From Spirosoma endophyticum (GTDB taxonomy: Bacteria > Bacteroidota > Bacteroidia > Cytophagales > Spirosomataceae), in assembly GCF_900112365.1 (NCBI RefSeq), contig NZ_FOLQ01000032.1:1-43069 (forward strand): a stretch of DNA of 43,069 nt, in the 5' to 3' direction. Positions 9,312 to 16,865 of the stretch are shown here, piece after piece. The translations under genes were made by a program, and so were the position numbers. Under the pieces are notes generated by a model. The model saw only the letters and a list, made by a program, of their open reading frames with translations. It searched no databases and was not told the origin of the DNA. Positions within the stretch are counted from its first letter, which is position 1. Each line of letters opens with the position of its first letter.

Positions 9312-9902
9312 TTACTGCCCACCAAAAAAATAAGTGATTGACAGGCCAACCGTACTATTCTTCAGCTTGATCAATGAACTAGGATTAATATTGGCTAAAC
9401 CCGCATTGTAAAACAGATTGAGCAACAATTTCTTTTCAGTCAGTTCATAGCCTCCCGACAATTTTAAGCCTGCATCAAAGCCTTTCACTTCCTTTCCCAC
9501 TGCAATTGGCTCATCGTCATCTGTACCCCCCATCAAAAATCCGAAGTAGGGACCAATGCCCCCTACGAGCTTACCGGAACCAATCTCATGTTTGTATATG
9601 GCCTGAACCGGGACTTCCAGGTAGGTCAGGCTCGTCTTATAGGCGTCGAAACCATCCCTATAATTTCCCCCCTTGAAGCTGAGCATCAAACCAGGCTGGA
9701 TATACAGTTTTTCATTGACAGCATACTCGACAACTCCACCAATATGAATGCCCAGTAGACCACTAGTGCTTAAACGGACACCCGATGCACTGGCATGCAG
9801 TTGTGACGATTGAAAACCACCCATTACGCCGAAACGAAGTTGGGCCTGGGCCGACAGGCCAATACAGATTAATGAGGTGGTTAGAAGTAATCTTTTTTTC
9901 AT
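9312..9902 (-). CDS. PorT-like outer-membrane beta-barrel protein
   Basis: This is a 196-residue protein with a signal peptide (MKKRLLLTTSLICIGLSAQA) followed directly by QLRFGVMGGFQSSQL, the typical first strand of the OMP_b-brl_2 (PorT-like) family. Later strands include YIQPGLMLSFKGGNY and YLEVPVQAIYKHEIG. The end NSTVGLSITYFFGGQ is close to the aromatic C-terminal signature used by the BAM machinery. It is a small barrel with no visible additional domain. Its substrate is unknown. It is placed between the tandem-repeat secreted protein and the OmpA-core protein. Confidence 0.85.
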   Translation of the reverse strand: MKKRLLLTTSLICIGLSAQAQLRFGVMGGFQSSQLHASASGVRLSTSGLLGIHIGGVVEYAVNEKLYIQPGLMLSFKGGNYRDGFDAYKTSLTYLEVPVQAIYKHEIGSGKLVGGIGPYFGFLMGGTDDDEPIAVGKEVKGFDAGLKLSGGYELTEKKLLLNLFYNAGLANINPSSLIKLKNSTVGLSITYFFGGQ

Positions 9903-9958
9903 GGGTTCGATTGGTTTTAGTTAGTAAAGTATGGGAACAGCTAATCCACCGTGAAGCG

Positions 9959-11032
9959 TTACTTGGTATTGTTCCGCAATGAGAAATCATAGATTTTCAG
10001 TGATGAACTGAACTCGCTGCCTTTATTATAGAGGAAAGCATATTCACCGGCGGCGACGTCCTGCTCGAAGTAGACTTTATAGAGCGTATTGCTGATTTTT
10101 TTGAACCGGAATGGCACCGCTCCCGTGCTGAAGCCCGATTCGCTGGTATACGCCGATTGCCGACCAATTATCACTTCTCGTCCGCGTCCGCTCACTTTGG
10201 CCCGGATCAGCACAAAATCGTTTGGGCTGGCAACCCCATCGAAGATCGACTCAGCTACATCGTTCATCGTTTTCCGGTTAACCCCACTGAAGACCAGGTA
10301 AAACACCGGCCGATTGTCTTCGACCACCATGTTGGCCGATTTGTTGGCTAGCCCTACGCGCTGGGTGGTACCGGGTATTCCCCCGGTATATTGGTTGATA
10401 ACCGCTTCCCCTACGCTTCCTGTCTTTGTTTGATTGGTGGTGGTTGGCTCTACTTGTAAATACTGAGGTTTAGGCGTTTTGTATTCCTCGTAATAAATAC
10501 CAGGTTCGGCGAATCGGCTGCGTACGGCGGTGGGGAGCGTTTCAGGATGCGGAGCCAGCACACCGGCAATCAGGTTAGGGTTAGTACTCTGTTGCTGCGC
10601 TCTTTTGGGTACCATCATTACCTTCACAAGCTGATCGGGTACTTTGGCGGCTTTAAGCGCGACAATATCGTCGGTTGAGAGGTTGAAGCTCGTCTCGCTA
10701 TACTGAATCTTTTTGGTAATGATTTCCCGAGACACTTTACCTGTGTACAAATCAATGACGTCCTGGTTCCGTAGGGTAGGCAAGGGGGAAGAAGCCAGCA
10801 TCATGGCATCAAGAATGGGATCAGGTACGGTAGCTTGCTTGAGTTCGACCAGGCCATTGGTTGACATATTGAATTGCGAGGCGCTGGCCTTGATCTTATC
10901 CAGAATTAGATCGCGGGCAACTTTAGCCCTGACCAGCGTTATAATGCTTTGATTGTTTAAAACTTCCTGTGCATAGAGGATCGAATCAATCCCAAGTAGC
11001 ATACCGACTAAAAAGTAAATCGATTTTTTCAT
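9959..11032 (-). CDS. Secreted protein with two tandem ~52-residue helical repeats, function unknown
   Basis: This 357-residue protein has a signal peptide (cleaved near residue 21, LYAQ). Residues 27-78 and 89-140 are clear duplicates: NQSIITLVRAKVARDLILDK against NQDVIDLYTGKVSREIITKK, then FNMSTNGLVELKQATVPD against FNLSTDDIVALKAAKVPD. Each looks like a three-helix bundle. Residues 240-357 are beta-rich and end with YFEQDVAAGEYAFLYNKGSE and a short polar tail. I recognise no enzymatic motif. Similar helical repeats occur in predicted envelope proteins of Bacteroidetes and Acidobacteria (recollection, not checked). It is followed 56 bases on by the PorT-like gene. Confidence 0.75.
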   Translation of the reverse strand: MKKSIYFLVGMLLGIDSILYAQEVLNNQSIITLVRAKVARDLILDKIKASASQFNMSTNGLVELKQATVPDPILDAMMLASSPLPTLRNQDVIDLYTGKVSREIITKKIQYSETSFNLSTDDIVALKAAKVPDQLVKVMMVPKRAQQQSTNPNLIAGVLAPHPETLPTAVRSRFAEPGIYYEEYKTPKPQYLQVEPTTTNQTKTGSVGEAVINQYTGGIPGTTQRVGLANKSANMVVEDNRPVFYLVFSGVNRKTMNDVAESIFDGVASPNDFVLIRAKVSGRGREVIIGRQSAYTSESGFSTGAVPFRFKKISNTLYKVYFEQDVAAGEYAFLYNKGSEFSSSLKIYDFSLRNNTK

Positions 11033-11800
11033 AACTATCCTATCGGCTTATTTCTAAAATTTTGATTTGAACAACGACTGTAACTGGTACCTTTTACGTG
11101 GTGTGATAAAAACGGAAAGCACTTCAAAACGGAAATTCAATTGGTTTTTAAACTGGTTTTACTCGCTTAAGTCATCATTGTTATCGGTTAGCTTTTTACC
11201 CGGCACTTCGATCCCTTCATTTGTTGGGCCAGGGTGATTCTGGGATGTACCTGGGCAGCTTCCAGAATGGTTTTTAACAGCCACTTTTTCCCAGGCCTTG
11301 TTTCCCATTGACCGACTAGTGCCGTGAGTTTAGACGCTACTGACAAAAAGTGCTCAAACGATGGCAGGAGCCGCGCGGGGCAATCTTTTTTAGTCCCACT
11401 GTTCGAGGCCGATTTGAGGCGTTTTCTAAGCGAGAGAGAACTGACCACCCTGCATGAAACTAGTGTGCCAGTTGGTCGTTATGAATTTGTCCTACCATAT
11501 GCTATTATCTTTGTTTGGAAATGGATTCGGGGTCAACAGCTGAGTTAGCTGGTATGTCATTGGTGATTTGACACTGTATACCAACCAGTGGCCCCGAGGT
11601 AACACGCTTTAGTCGAACTATTTTTAGGTAAGTACGAAGCAGCCCATCACCGACGCAGATACATACAAAAAGAGAGTCTGTCACCCAACTAGTTAGGCTC
11701 GCCCAGACTAGTTGGGTGACAGACTCAATCGGTATTAATCGTGTGATTTGACCGGCTGGACAGGGAGATCTATTGCCGGAGCCATTAACTGGGCAGGCAT
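11033..11800. other. 768-base intergenic stretch with a strong palindrome
   Basis: No convincing gene. A minus-strand frame at 11188-11448 (86 codons from GTG) ends in a helical, basic segment (KKWLLKTILEAAQ) but has no family resemblance, no clear ribosome site and a poor start. It could be a gene relic. The only strong structure is the inverted repeat at 11674-11726. Confidence 0.4.
11674..11726. repeat. Perfect 20-bp inverted repeat, possibly abutted IS ends or a mini-element
   Basis: The arms at 11674-11693 (GAGTCTGTCACCCAACTAGT) and 11707-11726 are exactly complementary and are separated by 13 bases. The outer start GAGTCTGT resembles the terminal repeats of IS5-like elements. No U-run follows on either side, so a terminator is less likely. 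It lies in a gene-free gap 75 bases beyond the end of the M48-like gene. Confidence 0.55.
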
Positions 11801-13249
11801 CTACCAGCGGGCGAAATTATATTGAAGGGTAAGGTCGAAATTATGTGATCCTGTTTCAGGCCGCGGATCAGTAGTCAGTTTTATGGAACTCCACTCATAC
11901 GTAAGGGCAACTTTATAGCCTCGCGGCAAAAAGGTTTTTTGAAGCAGTTCAACGCCTAACGAAATGCGGGGATTGATCGATAGTCGAAGCGTTGGCATAC
12001 TGGTCGGTGCTACGGTGACGGCTCGATTTTGATAGTCGAGTCCAAGCGGCATCCGCATGATCGGGCCTGCACTGACAAAAAAACCAAAACGATTGGAAGC
12101 AAAGTTGGTATTCTTGACGCCAACCGAGTTCCAGCTGATCTTGGGAAAGACGGTCAAATAACGTAATTCGAGTGTTTCGACTAAGCGTTTGTCATTACCC
12201 TGGCCAATTGTTGTGCCAAATGTCTGTTTTGAATAGGCTATCTCACCTTCATATCGCCACGGATTATTCCACCGATAACGGCTGACGTTTAAACCTGTAT
12301 ACAGATTGTATGCATCGGGAACAGAGTATAGAAATGCATCGACCGGCTGACCACCAGCCGTGAACATGGGTTTCGCGACCACAGTCAACCCAGCTACCAA
12401 GCCCAGATCCCAGAACGTACGATCAGGATGGAGTTCTATGTAAGCGGTACTGGCAGAATTGGAAAAGTAGCCCTGACTAATCCCCTTTCTCTGAAGTTGC
12501 CGAATTTGCAATTGATCCCAAAATCGGCGCATTGCTTTAATGCGATCTTTAAAAAGCGGATGGCTGGCGCTAAATCGCGCATCTACCTCGATATACTTTC
12601 GAATATAATCCAGGTTAAATTCAGCGATAAACGCCTCGAAATCCAACGATTTTTCAGTAAGGGATAATAACCAAAGCCCGAAAAAGTCTGCCTGAATTTC
12701 TTCGGCATGTCGATTGGAGACTTTAAAACGCCTGGCAATGCGCTCGCTATTGACAGCATCGGTACCTTGTAGTTCACTAAATACGGCTTCATTTTCAGTA
12801 TTTTTTAGGTGTCCAAACACATGATGGCCAATTTCATGGGCCAGAATATGCTTGTCGATTCGGGTAATGGAATCCATTTTTTTATTGATCCCCTCCAGAA
12901 ATACATTGTTGTAAAGTATTAATGGAATATCAATAGTCCGATTGTTGGGTAGCGTAGTTGGGCAATTACGAGCTTCGGGTGCCCCACAACCAGCCGCTTT
13001 AACGATAATGGTATTGCTATATTTCAAGGAACTGTGCTGACGAACAATTTTTAGAAAATTAGCAACGATAACACCAGCCTCTTTTTCGGAGGGTATATAC
13101 TTTCTTTCGACACTCGTAAGTGCATCGCAGTCGCAGGGGATCTTGTATGACTCATCAACGCCCGTAGGCCGTTGCGGTTTCCCCGACTGCCCCTTAGTTT
13201 GATGAGCTAATAGTATAGACAGCAGTACTACTTGGACCAGTAACCTCAT
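11801..13249 (-). CDS. M48-like zinc metalloprotease fused to an outer-membrane beta-barrel
   Basis: This 482-residue protein has a signal peptide (residues 1-20, HQTKGQ). The protease part covers residues ~35-250. ILAHEIGHHVFGHL gives zinc ligands His138 and His142 with general base Glu139, and AEEIQADFFG gives the third ligand Glu184, the E-x-x-A-D arrangement of M48-type gluzincins. The remaining ~200 residues are alternating beta strands (TVVAKPMFTAGGQPVDAF, WRYEGEIAYSKQTFG) ending FDLTLQYNFARW, an aromatic barrel terminus. The catalytic domain would therefore sit in the periplasm, tethered to the outer membrane. It begins nine bases after an anti-sigma-like gene and is the last gene of the sigma cluster, suggesting a role in the same signalling. 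Substrate unknown. Confidence 0.82.
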   Translation of the reverse strand: MRLLVQVVLLSILLAHQTKGQSGKPQRPTGVDESYKIPCDCDALTSVERKYIPSEKEAGVIVANFLKIVRQHSSLKYSNTIIVKAAGCGAPEARNCPTTLPNNRTIDIPLILYNNVFLEGINKKMDSITRIDKHILAHEIGHHVFGHLKNTENEAVFSELQGTDAVNSERIARRFKVSNRHAEEIQADFFGLWLLSLTEKSLDFEAFIAEFNLDYIRKYIEVDARFSASHPLFKDRIKAMRRFWDQLQIRQLQRKGISQGYFSNSASTAYIELHPDRTFWDLGLVAGLTVVAKPMFTAGGQPVDAFLYSVPDAYNLYTGLNVSRYRWNNPWRYEGEIAYSKQTFGTTIGQGNDKRLVETLELRYLTVFPKISWNSVGVKNTNFASNRFGFFVSAGPIMRMPLGLDYQNRAVTVAPTSMPTLRLSINPRISLGVELLQKTFLPRGYKVALTYEWSSIKLTTDPRPETGSHNFDLTLQYNFARW

Positions 13250-13258
13250 AAATTAGTT

Positions 13259-13918
13259 TCAAAATGGCTGTGGATTCGACGTACACTTACGGAAGATAGT
13301 CAAAATTTGATTTGGTCGCTCAACCGACAAGGAACCTGTAACAGGATCATAGCGTAATCGAGCGTCCTGAAGGTAAAGTGTATCGCGATCATTTCGAATA
13401 AAAATGGTCAGTGTATCTTGGCAATACCGGTAAGCGGCTGTTGCGGTAGTTTGCTCATCTCTAATCCACTTCAGGGGCAGTTTGCCTATGGGCATATCGC
13501 CACCTGCATAGCCTTTGCTTGAATCGGACGGCCTACCAGCATCGGCACGGAACAAATAGTCGGCTTCCACTTTAACAAGTTGTGGAGTTGAAGGGGACGA
13601 GTTGAAAAAACCGCTTACCCAGGCGCCTACGAGCAGTACTGCCAGGCAGGCAGCCATAGCATAGGCATACGGATGGCGCCATACCGAAACCAGAACCGGG
13701 GAGCGTCGGCGGGCTTTATCACGTGCCTTACCCACCGCCTCCCACATCGACTGATCGGTGTCCTCCCTAACCACCTCTGTCAATACAGCATGCATTTCGA
13801 CATCGTCATAAAACGAGGAATCGGTTCGCATCAATTCCAGATACTGCTGATTTTCTTCTTCAGTCAGTGTGCCTTGCTGGCGTTTTTCGATAAGGAGCCG
13901 GCGTTGAGAAGGAGTCAT
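13259..13918 (-). CDS. Single-pass membrane anti-sigma-like protein
   Basis: This is a 219-residue protein. The cytoplasmic N-terminus (LLIEKRQQGTLTEEENQQYL ... DSSFYDDVEMHAVLTEV) has the short helical pattern seen at the start of Bacteroidetes anti-sigma proteins that accompany ECF sigma factors. One transmembrane helix (PYAYAMAACLAVLLVGAWVS) lies at about residues 82-102. The ~115-residue C-terminal part is probably periplasmic and ends in beta strands. There is no FecR domain. It follows the long sigma-like gene by 26 bases and precedes the M48-like protease by nine, so the three are very likely co-transcribed. The anti-sigma role is inferred from position and topology. Confidence 0.65.
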   Translation of the reverse strand: MTPSQRRLLIEKRQQGTLTEEENQQYLELMRTDSSFYDDVEMHAVLTEVVREDTDQSMWEAVGKARDKARRRSPVLVSVWRHPYAYAMAACLAVLLVGAWVSGFFNSSPSTPQLVKVEADYLFRADAGRPSDSSKGYAGGDMPIGKLPLKWIRDEQTTATAAYRYCQDTLTIFIRNDRDTLYLQDARLRYDPVTGSLSVERPNQILTIFRKCTSNPQPF

Positions 13919-13944
13919 CCGATATATTATATTAAGATCTTCTA

Positions 13945-15150
13945 TTACAAAGTTTCATGTATCATTTTCTTTAGTTTTTCCATGCAACTGTAAAACCTGC
14001 TTTCAAGCGTTTTTGCTGACTCACCAAACGCAAAAGCCAGCGTTTGGAAAGGTACCGGCTCGCTAAAATCATCATTAAAATGGCGCGTAATGATTTCGTG
14101 ACATTTCTCCCCCAACATCCTTAAACAGTGGCGGACTTTTTGTTTCTGTTCCTCTACATACTCTCTTTCCATTGCATCCACAACGCCCTCTTGCCAATCA
14201 ATAACCTGGGATAAATCACCCTCATCGTTAAGAATTCCTTCTTCTTCAGCCTCCTCTCGTTGGTTTCCCAAAAGTTTGTCAATGGCAAAACTTCGTTTGA
14301 CAAAGGCGAAAAGATAGGTAGCTAATTGAGCATCCAGATAAAACGTTTCCGGCTCAGCCTTTTTGCGCTGGCATTTGTTGATGAAGTCTATTTTTACCTG
14401 ACTAACTATGTCGTTGATCCCTTCTTCAAGTTCTGGCCCAATTCTCCCCACTCGTTTTCTTACTTCATCCACTACCCAATGCTTTACTTTTATAAGACTT
14501 TCCTCAATAAAAGCAGCCTCGGTCGTCGTGTAAAAAAAATAGACTCTCAAAGCAATTTGCTCAAACAAACATTGCCGAACAAGAGAAAAACGCAGTTCGA
14601 TACGGCCATCCCGTAACCAAAATAAGCGGCTTGATAATATACCCTGTTTCTGCTTATGTAAACCAGCTAAAAAGACGCGTAATGTCCGATAAGCCACGGC
14701 CTGCTGGTCGTACTCTGTCAGCATTCGTGTCAGGCGTCTGAGATGATCAGCTTCTGGCCGTTCACGAATCTGAGTCATCCACAACTGGATATCTGTCTGC
14801 CGTTGTACGCTGATCTGAGCCATTTCAATATACGGAATGTCTTCGATCCGTTTTTTCCAGCGACAGGCTTCGATCAGTTCGTCCAGCACAGTTTTATAGT
14901 GATCGGCAAAATATGAATCAATGAGGGGCTGGGTTTCCAGTACGCCGCAAAGTTCAGACAGGATCGTTTGCTGCAACGGTTCGTCAACATATTCGGCTTT
15001 TGTAAGCCGACTCACGATCAGCGGATCGAAGACATGGCTAACCTGCTGGGCAAAATGCAGTGTAGAGGCATCATCGACTGGCAATCGGCTCTGCTCGATC
15101 AGCCGGACGATGTCTTTCTTACGATTCGAGAAAAAAGAAAATGTGGACAT
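13945..15150 (-). CDS. Unusually long sigma-70-family-like protein
   Basis: The best start is the ATG at 15150 (401 residues); an upstream TTG at 15159 is also in frame. The C-terminal half looks like an ECF sigma factor. A region-2-like segment has a long helical stretch and LATYLFAFVKRSFAIDKLLG. An acidic linker follows. The last ~55 residues are a region-4 helix-turn-helix (KCHEIITRHFNDDF ... FGESAKTLESRFYSCMEKL). ECF factors are usually ~160-200 residues; here ~200 helical residues of unknown fold precede the sigma core. Neighbours are two anti-sigma-like membrane proteins, 19 bases upstream and 26 downstream. It could be a sigma factor with a built-in sensory or inhibitory domain. Confidence 0.65.
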   Translation of the reverse strand: MSTFSFFSNRKKDIVRLIEQSRLPVDDASTLHFAQQVSHVFDPLIVSRLTKAEYVDEPLQQTILSELCGVLETQPLIDSYFADHYKTVLDELIEACRWKKRIEDIPYIEMAQISVQRQTDIQLWMTQIRERPEADHLRRLTRMLTEYDQQAVAYRTLRVFLAGLHKQKQGILSSRLFWLRDGRIELRFSLVRQCLFEQIALRVYFFYTTTEAAFIEESLIKVKHWVVDEVRKRVGRIGPELEEGINDIVSQVKIDFINKCQRKKAEPETFYLDAQLATYLFAFVKRSFAIDKLLGNQREEAEEEGILNDEGDLSQVIDWQEGVVDAMEREYVEEQKQKVRHCLRMLGEKCHEIITRHFNDDFSEPVPFQTLAFAFGESAKTLESRFYSCMEKLKKMIHETL

Positions 15151-15178
15151 GTTCACCAATAGACGTCAAAAAACTGCC

Positions 15179-15868
15179 CTACTTAAGCCATTGAGCCCAC
15201 TTGATCTGCCACCAGATTTTCCAGCGATCGACCGCCCTAATGGGATACTCGCAGTCGGTGCATTGCGAAAACTGGTCGTATACCCGTTCTGCTTTATGGG
15301 GTTCACCACTTTTCAGATAAGCAACGGTCAGATGCCACTGGGCCGCTTCGCGGAAATAGGGTCGGATATCGGTTGTCCTCACTACTGTTTCGAAGTTTTT
15401 AACTGCCAGTACGTATTGGCCTTCGATCAGGTGGACCTGACCTTCAAAAAACTGATTGAATACCTGTTTTTGTGCTACAGCCATCGTATCGCTTTCGTCG
15501 GCCAGGCTGTGGGTTATACTGGTATCGTTTTCTGAGTCAGGAAATACCACAGGAGCCACCGACAGGTATACAATCAGCATAAACCCCGCAGTGACTGATC
15601 CGATCAGTGATCGACGCACTAACCGAATGCGCTGCGTTCGCTGACGGCTCTGCCGTTGAAGTTGTCTCAGCGTTGCGACGGCCCGTTGTTCCAGAAAAGC
15701 TTCCTTCATGAGTTCGTGTGTACGTTTAAGCAGTTGTACTTCTTTTTCAAAGTCGGCGTCAGCCTGCATGACCATTTCCACTTCCTTTCTCTCGTCACGA
15801 GTCATTTCACCGCTCAGATACTGTTCTATCCACTCGTGCTCCTGCTGTTTATCAATGGGTCTTTTCAT
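15179..15868 (-). CDS. Membrane anti-sigma-like protein with periplasmic TPR-like part
   Basis: The start is taken at ATG 15868 (229 residues), because it overlaps the sigma gene's stop as ATGA and gives a sensible N-terminus; a longer frame to 15901 lies wholly inside the sigma gene. The N-terminus (EQYLSGEMTRDERKEVEMVM) is the anti-sigma-type motif of sigma-interacting membrane proteins. A basic stretch precedes one membrane helix (SLIGSVTAGFMLIVYLSVAP). The outer part holds TPR-like helices (HLIEGQYVLAVKNFETVV, AQWHLTVAYLKSGEPHKAER). It is translationally coupled to the 192-residue sigma factor, as expected for a cognate inhibitor. Confidence 0.75.
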   Translation of the reverse strand: MKRPIDKQQEHEWIEQYLSGEMTRDERKEVEMVMQADADFEKEVQLLKRTHELMKEAFLEQRAVATLRQLQRQSRQRTQRIRLVRRSLIGSVTAGFMLIVYLSVAPVVFPDSENDTSITHSLADESDTMAVAQKQVFNQFFEGQVHLIEGQYVLAVKNFETVVRTTDIRPYFREAAQWHLTVAYLKSGEPHKAERVYDQFSQCTDCEYPIRAVDRWKIWWQIKWAQWLK

Positions 15869-16443
15869 GATAGCATCAGTTTCTTCAACGCCACAATACA
15901 TCGGTACTTGGTCGTTTTGGCGTTGTCTTCCGTTCCCAATCCAAGCTCATCGGCAATCTGCTTCATCGACTTTTTATCAAAATAAAATGCCTTCAATACT
16001 TGCTGGCATTTAAGGTTCAGCCGCTCGAATTTTGTTTTAGCTGAATTTATTTCCTCCTCGCTCATCAGTTCCTGTTCTGGGTTTGGGGCAACTGGCTGTT
16101 CCTGGCTCTGATGGAGGCTATAGCGCTCGTTACGTTTATCCTGTGAGGCCCGTTTGCGCAGTTCCTTCAGCCACATCAGATGGGCAATTTCATAAATATA
16201 GGTTGTCACCCGGGTAGTTGAGCGAAGCTGGAATTTGCCATCCCAGATGTTCTGCAGAAATGCCACAATTACCTCCTGAAACAAATCGTCCGCGTCGGCG
16301 TCAGAACCGTTGTTACGGGTTACCATCCGCCTAACCCGTAGCTGACATTGATCATATAAATAACGCACAATGGCATCGACCAGGGGCGCAGTCTTCGTTA
16401 GTAAACCGTCAAAAATCTGCTGGTCTGTAAAGGTTTTCTGCAT
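15865..16443 (-). CDS. ECF-type RNA polymerase sigma factor
   Basis: This is a 192-residue protein of normal ECF length. Region 2 includes DADADDLFQEVIVAFLQNIW and TRVTTYIYEIAHLMWLKELR, for core-polymerase and -10 binding. Region 4 is FERLNLKCQQVLKAFYFDKK followed by SMKQIADELGLGTEDNAKTT, the -35-binding helix-turn-helix. The stop overlaps the start of the anti-sigma-like gene by four bases, which implies translational coupling. It is the first gene of a five-gene minus-strand cluster and diverges from the 60-residue lipoprotein gene, with which it shares a 167-base upstream region. Confidence 0.9.
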   Translation of the reverse strand: MQKTFTDQQIFDGLLTKTAPLVDAIVRYLYDQCQLRVRRMVTRNNGSDADADDLFQEVIVAFLQNIWDGKFQLRSTTRVTTYIYEIAHLMWLKELRKRASQDKRNERYSLHQSQEQPVAPNPEQELMSEEEINSAKTKFERLNLKCQQVLKAFYFDKKSMKQIADELGLGTEDNAKTTKYRCIVALKKLMLS

Positions 16444-16610
16444 GAGGAAGGCTCTGGGCTGCTTTGTGTCTTTATGCCTCTCAGGGCAGGTGAGGTAACA
16501 TCATAGACGAAATAAAAAAAATTTTAGCGCGCATCAGGAAAAGTGAAACCCCAGGACGTGAAGCGGTAGATCAGGCCAATTCGGCTTGCCAAACTTCAAA
16601 AAAAGTCCTT

Positions 16611-16793
16611 ATGCGTACTAACCTTAAATGTCTCGTAACCCTGTTTACTCTGGCTACCGCCCTCACATTGGTATCCTGCCAGCCTGAGTCAATCGACTCT
16701 CGCACCCCTACGGCGAAAAAAATCATTCATCCTACCCTGGCCGATGGTGATGATGATCAGCCTCCCAAAACGGGCTGGCCCGGAGGAAATTGA
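16611..16793 (+). CDS. Small acidic lipoprotein (60 residues)
   Basis: The signal sequence (KCLVTLFTLATALTLVSCQP) has lipobox LVSC, giving a mature peptide of only ~38 residues. The mature part carries an acidic cluster (ADGDDDQPP) and ends KTGWPGGN. A strong terminator follows 12 bases after the stop, so this is a single-gene transcript. It sits between the divergent ECF sigma gene and the convergent CHAT gene. No family is recognised. The conserved-looking tail and position make a role as a target or signal of the neighbouring sigma/CHAT proteins conceivable (inference). Confidence 0.75.
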   Translation: MRTNLKCLVTLFTLATALTLVSCQPESIDSRTPTAKKIIHPTLADGDDDQPPKTGWPGGN

Positions 16794-16804
16794 TGTCTCC
16801 CTAC

Positions 16805-16834
16805 AATGAGCCCTTATAAGGGCTCATTTTTTTA
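16805..16834 (+). terminator. Rho-independent terminator
   Basis: Perfect 11-bp arms (AATGAGCCCTT and complement) around a two-base loop are followed by a run of seven T (16827-16833, partly within the arm). It ends the small lipoprotein transcript. The CHAT gene ends 32 bases further on from the other strand, which lacks a matching U-run here. Confidence 0.9.
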
Positions 16835-16865
16835 TTGGTTCTGATAGGGCAAGATTCGGACATCA

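Noticed and set aside
11188..11448. 86-codon minus-strand frame
   Set aside because: GTG start without a ribosome site and no family resemblance; kept only as a note in the gap entry.
14921..15535. 204-codon plus-strand frame
   Set aside because: It is antisense across two well-supported minus-strand genes (sigma-like and anti-sigma-like) and has no recognisable domain.
16805..16834. Terminator acting for the CHAT gene as well
   Set aside because: The minus strand has no U-run after the hairpin, so only the plus-strand role is supported.
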